A DNA stretch of 7,994 nt, taken from Comamonadaceae bacterium. Its GTDB lineage: Bacteria; Pseudomonadota; Gammaproteobacteria; Burkholderiales; Burkholderiaceae_C. Location of the stretch: contig CANJXV010000109.1 in assembly GCA_947478935.1 (NCBI GenBank), positions 1 through 7,994 on the forward strand, written 5' to 3'. Of the stretch, positions 1 to 6,187 are shown piece after piece (the stretch's first letter is position 1; every line of letters begins with the position of its first letter). The translations under genes and the position numbers were made by a program. The notes beneath the pieces are model-generated. The model was given only the letters and a program-made list of their open reading frames with translations. It searched no databases and had not been told where the DNA came from.

Positions 1-1016
1 AGCGAAAGCGCACGCGCCACCAGCACCCGGTTGATGTGCGGATTGACTTGCGTGAAATCGGTCGGTCGAAACGGCATGGTGATGCCAAAATCCGGCAGGC
101 TGTAAGCTAAAGCGCCGGTGCGGGCCTCATCGGCTGGATCAAGCAATACGATGGTATCCGGGCCCTTGGCTTGCAACCACCATTGCAGGCCCGGTCGCGC
201 CAATGCAAACGCGCGCAAACGAACAAGATCCGTATCGCTCAGGGGCAACAGGTGCCGCAAGACCAGCGCTGTCACATCCCCCTGCGCGTCCAAAGTGCCG
301 GTGCCGCCCCGGTCGCCAATAGCCATTTCAATTTGGGGAATATGCTGCACCGCATCCATGGACGCAATCAAGTCGCGTAAAGGCAAAAGCATGTCACTGA
401 CATGCTCGGGCAGCACCGGGCAACGCTTCATGTCCGCGACAAAATGGCTTTTGCGTTCGTGAAAGCCAATCAGCACCGCGCCTTTTTTGCGCACAAAGCG
501 CACCGACAAACGGGCGCGGTAGCGATAAGCCCAAGCGGGGCCTTCAATCGCGCGCAAGATGCGATCAGGGCGCAATTTACCGATGTGGCGGAATTGGTCT
601 TCCAAGGCTCTTTGCTTGACCGCCACCTGCGCCGCCGGATGCAAATGCTGCATCTTGCAGCCGCCGCAAGCACCTTCGTGCAGGCCGAAATGCGGGCAGT
701 GCGGCACCACGCGCTGCGAGGACTCGCGGTGCAGTTGGGTGAGCGTGCCCTTGTCAAAACTAGACTTGCTGCGATGGATGCGGGCACTTACCACTTCATA
801 GGGCAAAGCGCCGTCAATAAACACCACCTTGCCATCGGCCCGGTGCGCAACGCCTTGGCCTTCTAGGTCTAAGCTCAGCACGCTCAAATGTTCTTGCAGG
901 CCAAGCGCTGCTGCAAGCTGCGCCGGGTCCGGCACATACGTGGGCTGGGCGCCAAGCGTTGAGGTATCAATCTTGGAAGCTTGGGAAGCAGGCGCAAGCG
1001 CCTTAGTGTCAGACAT
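1..1016 (-). CDS. rlmD: 23S rRNA (uracil-5-)-methyltransferase RlmD (RumA family), 3' part beyond the window
   Basis: RlmD uses S-adenosylmethionine to methylate C5 of U1939 in 23S rRNA (E. coli numbering) and carries a [4Fe-4S] cluster. The reading frame is open from an ATG at 1014-1016 to the left edge, giving 338 codons. A TRAM-like beta domain lies around residues 40-95. Cluster-ligand cysteines are C107, C117 and C120 (HCPHFG then ACGGCKMQH), with the distant fourth at C199 (MKRCPVLP). The frame ends just after the family motif FTQVNPHIN near residue 325. The GxGxF SAM loop and catalytic cysteine should lie in the missing part, roughly 100-140 residues judging from the 433-residue E. coli protein. 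The first two cysteines are nine residues apart, against five in E. coli. The gene starts 42 bases after nlpD and is probably co-transcribed with it. Its ribosome binding site is weak (GGGTTG). TrmA and RlmC are paralogues, but TrmA lacks the cysteine cluster. Confidence 0.93.
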   Translation of the reverse strand, partial: MSDTKALAPASQASKIDTSTLGAQPTYVPDPAQLAAALGLQEHLSVLSLDLEGQGVAHRADGKVVFIDGALPYEVVSARIHRSKSSFDKGTLTQLHRESSQRVVPHCPHFGLHEGACGGCKMQHLHPAAQVAVKQRALEDQFRHIGKLRPDRILRAIEGPAWAYRYRARLSVRFVRKKGAVLIGFHERKSHFVADMKRCPVLPEHVSDMLLPLRDLIASMDAVQHIPQIEMAIGDRGGTGTLDAQGDVTALVLRHLLPLSDTDLVRLRAFALARPGLQWWLQAKGPDTIVLLDPADEARTGALAYSLPDFGITMPFRPTDFTQVNPHINRVLVARALS

Positions 1017-1022
1017 CCATTT

Positions 1023-1034
1023 CAACCCGGGTTG
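1023..1034. repeat. 12-bp perfect palindrome just upstream of rlmD
   Basis: CAACCCGGGTTG reads the same on both strands. It sits in the short nlpD-rlmD gap, ending six bases before the rlmD ATG, so it covers the place where a ribosome binding site would be. It could be a small operator or an RNA hairpin, but a palindrome of this length is expected about twice by chance in a window this size. Function is not established. Confidence 0.25.
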
Positions 1035-1058
1035 GAGGCGGCGTGGGCCACCTGCGTG

Positions 1059-2027
1059 TTAGCGAATCGGTAGGTATTTGGCCGGGTCCACCGGTTTACC
1101 CAATTTGCGCACTTCAAAATGCAGCTTGACTTGGTCGGCATCACTGCTACCCATTTCTGCAATTTTCTGGCCCTGCTTGACGGCCTGCTCCTCTTTCACG
1201 AGCAGGGTCTGGTTGTGGGCATACGCCGTCAGGTAGGTGGCGCTGTGTTTGACGATGATTAGATTGCCGTAGCCGCGCAAGCCTGACCCGGCGTAAACCA
1301 CTTTGCCGTCAGCCGCAGCCAATATGGGCGCCCCGGCTACGCCGCCGATATCCAGGCCTTTACGGTTTTTGGCTTCGTCGAAAGTCGCCACGATGTCGCC
1401 GCGCACCGGCCAGATGAAGGAGACATCGTCCTCCACCACAGTGGCCGGCGTGGCCACCACCGCGGGCGCACTGGCCGAAGCGGCCGGTGAAGTCGCCGCA
1501 GCACCAGAGGCGCTAGTGGCCTGAGCAGGCTTGCCCGCTGGTGGCAGCGCAGTCGCCGAAGCTTTCGAGGCTGCCACTGGGCGGCTAACCGCGCCCTCCT
1601 CCGGTGCGCCTGGCGGGATTACTCGCAGCACCTGACCCGTCTCGATCCGATTTGGGTTGTCTAGGTTGTTCCATCGTGCAATATCGCGATAGGGTTGCCC
1701 GGCCTCCAAGCCAATGCGAGCAAGCGTGTCTCCTTGTTTGACGGTGTAGTACCCCGGCTTACCGGCGTTTTCCGCGCCTGGCGCGGCGGCGGGAGATGGG
1801 GATGGGGCAGATTGGTCGGCATTGCCAGAAGCAGCTTGAGCGGTCTTGGAGGCCGGCGCCCCCTCCATGCTCTCAGCAGCATTTTTGCGGGCGACCGGCG
1901 CATTGCGGTCCTCCACCGGGGCTGGCCGCAATTGCTTACTGCCACAGGCGGACACAAGCAGCGTCGCCGAGCAAACTAGAAACCACGAAAAAACTTTAGA
2001 TATATTTTTCAAGTCTTTGAAATACAT
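1059..2027 (-). CDS. nlpD: NlpD-type lipoprotein: LysM plus degenerate LytM (M23) domain, murein hydrolase activator
   Basis: This is a predicted outer-membrane lipoprotein of 322 residues. It has a lipoprotein signal with lipobox VSAC (acylated Cys28), a Pro/Ala/Ser-rich spacer, a LysM peptidoglycan-binding domain at about 93-137 (YTVKQGDTL to GQVLRV), a low-complexity Ala-rich linker at 140-200, and a LytM/M23 domain at 206-318. The LytM active site is incomplete: R222 replaces the zinc-binding His of HxxxD and K301 replaces the first His of HxH, while D226, H271 and H303 remain. E. coli NlpD has the same kind of loss and acts by activating the amidase AmiC at the division septum, so an activator role is inferred here. 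I chose the ATG at 2025-2027, with AGGGA upstream, over an in-frame TTG at 2057, because it puts the signal peptide at the N-terminus. The gene lies 22 bases after pcm, in the usual surE-pcm-nlpD order. Confidence 0.92.
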   Translation of the reverse strand: MYFKDLKNISKVFSWFLVCSATLLVSACGSKQLRPAPVEDRNAPVARKNAAESMEGAPASKTAQAASGNADQSAPSPSPAAAPGAENAGKPGYYTVKQGDTLARIGLEAGQPYRDIARWNNLDNPNRIETGQVLRVIPPGAPEEGAVSRPVAASKASATALPPAGKPAQATSASGAAATSPAASASAPAVVATPATVVEDDVSFIWPVRGDIVATFDEAKNRKGLDIGGVAGAPILAAADGKVVYAGSGLRGYGNLIIVKHSATYLTAYAHNQTLLVKEEQAVKQGQKIAEMGSSDADQVKLHFEVRKLGKPVDPAKYLPIR

Positions 2028-2049
2028 AAATTTTTCCCTATTTTCGGCT

Positions 2050-2820
2050 TTAAGCAACGCCCGATTTTAGGGGCACGAAGTGCACGGCCTCTAGCACCGT
2101 CTGGCGCACACCTTGAGACGTCTTGTCCAGCACCACCAGGGATTGCCCTTTGGCCACACCGGGTATTGCACCCCCAGCGCCTGCTTTGCCCAAAACCGGT
2201 GCAATTAGGCGCCCACCGACCGCCAACTGGTCAATCCAGGCCTGGGGAATCGCCTCGCCGCCCGCCGCTGCAATGATGGCCGCATAAGGCGCACCCGCCG
2301 GATAGCCCAACATCCCGTCGCCAAACAGCAAATGTACGCTCGCTAGGCGCAAAGGCCGCAGGTTGTCGCGCGCCTTGTCGTGCAAGCCGCGCAGGCGCTC
2401 GATGCTATAGACCTCGGTCGCCAATTGGCTGAGCACCGCCGCTTGGTAGCCGCAGCCGGTGCCAATCTCCAGCACCCGCCCCATGCGTCCGTCCACGCCC
2501 TTGCGTAGCAGCTCGATCATGCGCGCCACCACGCTGGGCTTGGAAATGGTCTGCCCCAGGCCGATAGGCAAGCTGGTGTCCTCATAGGCCTGGTTGACCA
2601 GGCCACTGTCGACAAAGCGGTGACGCTCCACCGCGCCCATAGCTTGTTGAACTAATGGATCGTTGAGCCCTTGCGCCCTTAGCTTTTCCACCATCCGACG
2701 ACGCACTGCACTGGAGTCCATACCCAGGCCTTGCGGCAAATTGGGCGCGGGGCCAGGCTTCGCTTTTTTGACCGACACGCTGGCCGGCATACGGGCCGGA
2801 AAGCTGGGCCGCTCTTTCAT
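2050..2820 (-). CDS. pcm: Protein-L-isoaspartate O-methyltransferase (PIMT)
   Basis: Pcm is a cytoplasmic repair enzyme. It uses SAM to methylate L-isoaspartyl residues that form in ageing proteins, starting their return to normal aspartate. The 256-residue product has the family's substrate-side motif LPIGLGQTISKP (residues 84-95, with the conserved Ser93), SAM motif I VLEIGTGCGYQ (116-126), an acidic YSIER after the second strand, and a C-terminal AVHFVPLKSG. It is about 48 residues longer than E. coli Pcm (208). Most of the excess is a Pro/Lys-rich N-terminal stretch before MDSSAVRRR (Met34). I kept the long start because its ATG overlaps the surE stop as ATGA, which suggests translational coupling; Met34 is the main alternative. 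One difference from E. coli is AAAGGEAIP where that enzyme has VTAAPPEIP. Confidence 0.93.
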   Translation of the reverse strand: MKERPSFPARMPASVSVKKAKPGPAPNLPQGLGMDSSAVRRRMVEKLRAQGLNDPLVQQAMGAVERHRFVDSGLVNQAYEDTSLPIGLGQTISKPSVVARMIELLRKGVDGRMGRVLEIGTGCGYQAAVLSQLATEVYSIERLRGLHDKARDNLRPLRLASVHLLFGDGMLGYPAGAPYAAIIAAAGGEAIPQAWIDQLAVGGRLIAPVLGKAGAGGAIPGVAKGQSLVVLDKTSQGVRQTVLEAVHFVPLKSGVA

Positions 2821-3578
2821 GCGCCGCCCATGTGCGCCATGCTTTGTGCCCAGTAAGTGAGGGCTTGGTGATCGGTCAGGTCCACGGACAAGGGCGTAAT
2901 CGCCATATGGCCTTGCTGGGTGGCATGAAAGTCGGTACCCGGTGCGTCGTCCTTGGCCGGGCCTGCTGCGCCAATCCAGTACATGGTTTCACCGCGAGGG
3001 CTTTTTTGGGTGATCACCGGCTCAGCGGCATGGCGTTTACCTAAACGGCAGAGCTTGGTGCCGCCAATGTCGGCATAGGGCCGGTTGGGAATATTCACAT
3101 TGAGCAACCACGGCGCACTGGTGATCAGCTTGTTGGCCTGCATGGATAAGACCAGATCGCGGGCTTTGCGCGCGGCAGAGGCCAATTCCACCCAATCCTT
3201 GTCCACCTGCGAGAAAGCTATGGCCGGGATGCCGAAAAGATAACCCTCCATAGCCGCGCCTACGGTGCCGGAATAAATCGTGTCGTCGCCCATGTTGGCG
3301 CCATTGTTGATGCCCGATACCACCAAGTCGGGGCGATAGTCCAGCAAGCCCGATAGTGCGATATGCACACAGTCGGCCGGGGTGCCGTTCACATAGCGAA
3401 AGCCGTTAGCGGCGCGGTGGACATATAGCGGCGCGTTCAGGGTGAGGGCGTTGGACTTGGCGCTGTTATTCAGCTCGGGCGCGATGACCTCGACCTGGGC
3501 CACATCTTTTAGCGCTTCGTACAAAGCGATAAGGCCTGCGGCCTGGAAGCCATCGTCGTTGGAGATAAGTATTTTCAT
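2817..3578 (-). CDS. surE: 5'/3'-nucleotidase SurE (stationary-phase survival protein)
   Basis: SurE is a metal-dependent cytoplasmic phosphatase that removes phosphate from nucleoside 5'- and 3'-monophosphates and is linked to stress and stationary-phase survival. The 253-residue product starts with the family signature MKILISNDDG. Metal ligands are visible as D8, D9, S39 (in APELNNSAKS) and N91 (in SGINNGAN), followed by GDDTIYSGTVGAAMEG, which is typical of the family. Length matches the usual 250 or so. The start is the ATG at 3576-3578; an in-frame TTG at 3606-3608 would add ten residues before a signature normally at the N-terminus, so I rejected it. There is no Shine-Dalgarno sequence before the ATG, and a -10-like hexamer lies so close that the message could be leaderless. 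The gene heads the surE-pcm-nlpD-rlmD run and its stop overlaps the pcm start by four bases. Confidence 0.95.
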   Translation of the reverse strand: MKILISNDDGFQAAGLIALYEALKDVAQVEVIAPELNNSAKSNALTLNAPLYVHRAANGFRYVNGTPADCVHIALSGLLDYRPDLVVSGINNGANMGDDTIYSGTVGAAMEGYLFGIPAIAFSQVDKDWVELASAARKARDLVLSMQANKLITSAPWLLNVNIPNRPYADIGGTKLCRLGKRHAAEPVITQKSPRGETMYWIGAAGPAKDDAPGTDFHATQQGHMAITPLSVDLTDHQALTYWAQSMAHMGGA

Positions 3579-3587
3579 GGTTGGTTG

Positions 3588-3593
3588 ATTGTA
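3588..3593 (-). promoter_or_regulatory. Candidate -10 element for the surE operon
   Basis: On the minus strand this reads TACAAT, five of six matches to the sigma-70 -10 consensus. It ends nine bases before the surE ATG, so transcription would begin about two to four bases upstream of the start codon. No convincing -35 hexamer lies 16-18 bases upstream (the 17-base position reads TAGCGG). The call rests on the hexamer and its place at the head of the operon. Confidence 0.3.
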
Positions 3594-3688
3594 GGTGTGC
3601 GCCTTCAAGCGCCGCTATGGCGGGGGCAGTCCGCGCAATCCACTGCCGCATGCGCTAGGAGTGTCGTCGCGCGAGAGACAAGACCACT

Positions 3689-3718
3689 GCAACAGCGTGC
3701 TGCGAGGCCCTCTATCAT
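3689..3718 (+). promoter_or_regulatory. Candidate promoter for the quinone oxidoreductase gene
   Basis: TATCAT at 3713-3718 matches the -10 consensus at five of six positions. A poor -35 (GCAACA, 3689-3694) lies 18 bases upstream. Transcription would start near 3725, leaving a leader of about 18 bases that holds the Shine-Dalgarno GGAG at 3731-3734. No operator-like inverted repeat stands out in the 164-base divergent gap. Confidence 0.33.
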
Positions 3719-3742
3719 CCGCGTTTTGTTGGAGAAATTTGT

Positions 3743-4720
3743 ATGCACGCTTGGCTTTGCGAAAACCCCATCGGTGTCGAGGCACTCACCTGGAAAGAAC
3801 TGCCCACCCCCAGCCCGAAGGCCGGTGAAGTGCTGATACGCATCGAGGCCGCCAGCCTGAACTTCCCTGACTTGCTGATCGTGCAAAACAAATACCAAAT
3901 GAAGCCGCCGCTGCCTTTTGTGCCCGGCTCGGAATACGCGGGCACTATCGAAGCCGTAGGCGACGGCGTCAAGCACCTGAAAGTCGGCCAAGCCGTCGCC
4001 TGCTTGAGCGGAACTGGCGGCTTTGGCACCCACACGATTGCGCCGGCCATGCTGTGCATGCCGCTGCCACCGGGCTTTCCTATGGTGGACGCCGCCGCCT
4101 TCATCATGATTTACGCCACCTCACACCATGCGCTGATCGACCGCGCTGCGCTAAAGGCGGGGGAAACCGTGCTGGTGCTGGGTGGGGCTGGCGGTGTGGG
4201 CACTTCGGCTATACAGATCGCCAAGGCCGCCGGGGCGAGGGTCATCGCCGCTGCTTCAACCGACGAAAAATGTGCGCTGTGCCGCAGCATCGGCGCCGAC
4301 GAGACGATTAACTACAGCACTGAAAACTTGCGCGAAGCCATCAAAACCTTAACTGGTGGCAAAGGCCCGGATGTAATTTACGACCCGGTGGGCGGCGACT
4401 TTGCCGAACCGGCATTTCGCTCCATCGCGTGGCGCGGACGCTACCTGGTCATCGGATTCGCCGCGGGACCCATACCCGCCCTGCCCCTGAACCTGGCGCT
4501 GCTCAAAGGGGCGTCCATCGTTGGCGTGTTCTGGGGCGACTTCACTAAACGCGAACCGCAAAAAAGCATGGCTGCCATGGCCGAACTGGCCCAGTGGTAC
4601 GCGCAGGGCAAGATCAAACCTGTCATCGACCGCACCATGCCCATGTCCGAACTTAAAGCTGCGTATGCGCACATGGGCTCGCGCGCGGTGATGGGAAAAT
4701 TGGTGATGATCAATGGATGA
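3743..4720 (+). CDS. Zinc-free NADPH:quinone oxidoreductase-like protein (MDR superfamily)
   Basis: The 325-residue product is a medium-chain dehydrogenase/reductase of the quinone oxidoreductase branch: a GroES-like N-terminal fold (about 1-115) followed by a Rossmann cofactor domain (about 120-260). Supporting motifs are LNFPDLL at 39-45, FVPGSEYAGTI at 59-69 and the nucleotide loop GGAGGVG at 147-153, followed by AIQIAKAAGA. The catalytic zinc Cys of alcohol dehydrogenases and the four-Cys structural zinc lobe are absent, as expected for this branch. Such enzymes reduce quinones, enones or unsaturated carbonyls with NADPH. The loop after the second strand (AAASTDEK) lacks the acidic residue that selects NAD, which fits NADPH but does not prove it. 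The ATG at 3743 follows GGAG with an eight-base spacer. The gene diverges from surE and stands alone on this strand. The substrate is unknown; the family is too broad for a gene symbol. Confidence 0.88.
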   Translation: MHAWLCENPIGVEALTWKELPTPSPKAGEVLIRIEAASLNFPDLLIVQNKYQMKPPLPFVPGSEYAGTIEAVGDGVKHLKVGQAVACLSGTGGFGTHTIAPAMLCMPLPPGFPMVDAAAFIMIYATSHHALIDRAALKAGETVLVLGGAGGVGTSAIQIAKAAGARVIAAASTDEKCALCRSIGADETINYSTENLREAIKTLTGGKGPDVIYDPVGGDFAEPAFRSIAWRGRYLVIGFAAGPIPALPLNLALLKGASIVGVFWGDFTKREPQKSMAAMAELAQWYAQGKIKPVIDRTMPMSELKAAYAHMGSRAVMGKLVMING

Positions 4721-4724
4721 AATT

Positions 4725-4786
4725 TAGCTTCAAAGAACCAAGAAGGGCTTAGTCGTGCGATGCCTAATTGCAGAAGCTATTTTTTT
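4725..4786 (+). terminator. Candidate terminator after the quinone oxidoreductase
   Basis: TAGCTTC (4725-4731) is the exact complement of GAAGCTA (4773-4779), and the second arm is followed at once by seven T (4780-4786). The first arm starts four bases after the oxidoreductase stop codon. The 41-base loop is long for an intrinsic terminator; a small inner stem TTAG/CTAA (4749-4752 with 4764-4767) could shorten it. Position and T-run favour a terminator; the weak stem argues against it. Confidence 0.33.
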
Positions 4787-4966
4787 AAACCAAATGCTCA
4801 CGTACATTCTTTTCCAAAGTTTGGCTTTTTGAAATAAAGAAACAGCCGGCAATAGCTCTTTTGGCCGAAATATTCGCGGATAAGTGTGTTCTCCCTAGCT
4901 TCATTCTCTTGAACGAGCTGTGGCAGCTTATGCGCTGGACGGCCAAGATAGCTTGCCATGACAGGA

Positions 4967-5000
4967 GAAGCTTTCCTCAGCTTCACAAATTTAGAGAAGC
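4967..5000. repeat. Three alternating complementary arms (GAAGCT / AGCTTC / GAAGC)
   Basis: GAAGCT at 4967-4972 can pair with AGCTTC at 4979-4984 across a six-base loop. The middle arm can instead pair, through GCTTC at 4980-4984, with GAAGC at 4996-5000 across eleven bases. The two hairpins exclude each other. They lie 11-44 bases past the stop of the small minus-strand gene, so they could form the 3' end of that transcript. There is no T-run on either strand, so a standard intrinsic terminator is not supported. Confidence 0.3.
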
Positions 5001-5002
5001 CG

Positions 5003-5022
5003 AGCCGCCTTTAGCCGCCTTT
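5003..5022. repeat. Exact 10-bp tandem duplication across the stop of the small basic gene
   Basis: AGCCGCCTTT occurs twice in direct succession (5003-5012 and 5013-5022). On the coding strand this is AAAGGCGGCT twice, and the stop codon TAA (5011-5013) falls across the junction. Because the unit is not a multiple of three, gain or loss of a copy would change the end of the protein. Replication slippage is the likely origin. Confidence 0.6.
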
Positions 5023-5181
5023 TTTAGCACGCTTGCCCGGATTTTTCTTGCTGCGGGTGGAAACACCGCGCTCCAAGCTGACGCGTTGACCGTGGCCACC
5101 AGTGCGCGAGCTCATGCCGGATGGGGGTTTGGGTGCGGGGGTGGCTTTACGGTCTGCTTCGGTAACGATGGAATTGCCCAT
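5011..5181 (-). CDS. Small highly basic hypothetical protein (56 residues)
   Basis: The function is not recognised. The frame runs from ATG (5179-5181) to TAA (5011-5013), with AGGA at 5191-5194 and a nine-base spacer, a good ribosome binding site. The protein starts MGNSIVTEAD, has a Pro/Lys stretch (TPAPKPP), then Gly/Ser/Arg-rich sequence (SSRTGGHGQRVS), and ends in a strongly basic tail (STRSKKNPGKRAKKGG). It contains no Cys, Trp, Tyr or Phe and no predicted signal peptide or membrane segment. It is probably disordered and could bind nucleic acid or ribosomes through the Lys/Arg tail, but that is inference from composition only. It lies 73 bases downstream of the SDR gene on the same strand, so it may be the last gene of that operon or have its own promoter. 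Confidence 0.68.
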   Translation of the reverse strand: MGNSIVTEADRKATPAPKPPSGMSSRTGGHGQRVSLERGVSTRSKKNPGKRAKKGG

Positions 5182-5254
5182 GAGAATTTTTCCTGATAAA
5201 TTGAAAACGAGGTGAGGTATTTGACCACTTTTTTAAGCGGCCCCTGCCAGCGCC

Positions 5255-6157
5255 CTAGGCGCGCAGCGCTTTTCGCAGATCCACGCCCAGTTCGGGCTTG
5301 TGCGCGAACGGGTCGGTGGGGTTGCGCGAGAGCAAAATGTCTTCCATGCGCACCTGCACCGAACCTATGGATTTAGGGTGGCTGTAGATGTAAAACTGAT
5401 TGGCGCCAATCGCATCAAACACTTTTTGCGCCACTTCGGCTGCGGACACTTTACCGCTGTTGACAGCCTTGTCGCTCATGGCCTGGCTAATCATCTGGCT
5501 GCGCGTGGGGCGAACGCCTTGCATGCCCTCGGGCCGGTTGCGGTGGCTGGCACTTATACCGGTAGGCACAAAGAACGGGCAGAGCACGCTGGCGCTGATC
5601 TGGTCGGTCACCAGCGCCAAGTCCTGGTACAGGGTTTCGGTCATGCTCACCACGGCGTGTTTGCTGACGTTGTAAATACCCATGTTTGGCGCATTGAGCA
5701 GCCCGGCCATGCTGGCGGTGTTGACGATGTGGCCTTGAAAGGCCGGGTCCTTGTCGGCAGCGGCCAGCATCATGGGAGTGAATACGCGGATGCCATGGGC
5801 TACGCCCATAAGATTCACACCGATGACCCACTCCCAGTCTTGCAAGCTGTTTTCCCATATGAGGCCGCCCGAACCTACGCCCGCGTTGTTAAACACAAAG
5901 TGCGGCGCACCAAAGCGTGCCATCGTGGCGGCGCCCAGAGCCTCTACCTGGTCGGCCTTGGACACGTCCACGCGCATTCCCAGCACTTGCGCGCCCGCAG
6001 TCTGCATCTCGGCCACAGCACGGTCCAACGCGTCTTGCTGCACATCGGCGAGCACTAAATTCATTCCCAGTTTGGCACCGATGCGCGCGCATTCCAAGCC
6101 AAAGCCTGATCCTGCACCGGTGAGTACCGCCGTCTTATTCCTAAAGTCCGAGATCAT
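5255..6157 (-). CDS. Short-chain dehydrogenase/reductase (classical SDR)
   Basis: This is an NAD(P)-dependent oxidoreductase that interconverts a hydroxyl and a carbonyl group; the substrate is not known. The 300-residue product shows the full classical SDR set: cofactor loop TGAGSGFG (13-20), Asp38 at the end of the second strand (favouring NAD), DV at 64-65, NNAG (90-93), and the catalytic tetrad N115, S149, Y162 and K166 (YNVSK). After the core it carries a C-terminal part of about 75 residues (SAAEVAQKVFDAI, FYIYSHPKSIG, RNPTDPF), making it longer than the usual 250. The ATG at 6155-6157 follows AGGA with an eight-base spacer. It starts 30 bases after the GST stop, so it is probably in the same transcript. 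The TAG stop is the loop of a small inverted repeat (GCGCC CTA GGCGC on the plus strand), with no T-run on the coding strand. Confidence 0.92.
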   Translation of the reverse strand: MISDFRNKTAVLTGAGSGFGLECARIGAKLGMNLVLADVQQDALDRAVAEMQTAGAQVLGMRVDVSKADQVEALGAATMARFGAPHFVFNNAGVGSGGLIWENSLQDWEWVIGVNLMGVAHGIRVFTPMMLAAADKDPAFQGHIVNTASMAGLLNAPNMGIYNVSKHAVVSMTETLYQDLALVTDQISASVLCPFFVPTGISASHRNRPEGMQGVRPTRSQMISQAMSDKAVNSGKVSAAEVAQKVFDAIGANQFYIYSHPKSIGSVQVRMEDILLSRNPTDPFAHKPELGVDLRKALRA

Positions 6158-6187
6158 GCAAAGCGTCCTATCAGTGAGTTAAAAAAT

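Larger units (their letters stand above)
4721..5010. other. Convergent intergenic region, relatively AT-rich, no supported gene
   Basis: This 290-base gap lies between the 3' ends of the plus-strand oxidoreductase and the minus-strand cluster. It is visibly richer in A and T than its neighbours. It holds a possible terminator (4725-4786) and several copies of the word AGCTTC or its complement GAAGCT, at 4726, 4773, 4897, 4967 and 4979. A 62-codon minus-strand frame (4798-4986) begins with GTG, has no ribosome binding site before either that GTG or its internal ATG at 4959, and matches no family I recognise, so it is not called. Confidence 0.6.

Noticed and set aside
402..866. 154-codon plus-strand frame in the first kilobase
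   Set aside because: It is antisense to rlmD, whose cysteine cluster and FxQVN motif are clear on the minus strand.
1480..1860. Ala/Pro/Ser-rich low-complexity stretches within nlpD as possible DNA repeats
   Set aside because: There is no exact repeat unit at the DNA level; these are the flexible linkers usual in NlpD proteins.
2025..2057. TTG start that would lengthen NlpD by ten residues
   Set aside because: It would place charged residues before the signal peptide and overlap the pcm stop. The ATG at 2025-2027 has an AGGGA ribosome binding site and puts the lipoprotein signal at the N-terminus.
3609..3742. Possible tRNA or small RNA in the surE-oxidoreductase gap
   Set aside because: No cloverleaf, CCA end or T-loop sequence is visible, and the gap is explained by two divergent promoters.
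4798..4986. 62-codon minus-strand frame beginning with GTG
   Set aside because: There is no ribosome binding site before the GTG or the internal ATG at 4959, the base composition is unlike the neighbouring genes, and no family is recognisable. It may still be decayed coding sequence.
5214..5236. Possible plus-strand terminator ending in six T near 5229-5235
   Set aside because: The stem before the T-run (GTG/CAC with bulges) is too weak, and no plus-strand gene ends here.
5300..6058. 252-codon plus-strand frame opposite the SDR gene
   Set aside because: The SDR on the other strand shows a complete set of catalytic motifs. The plus-strand product is His/Ala/Gly-rich with no domain, typical of an antisense shadow in GC-rich DNA.
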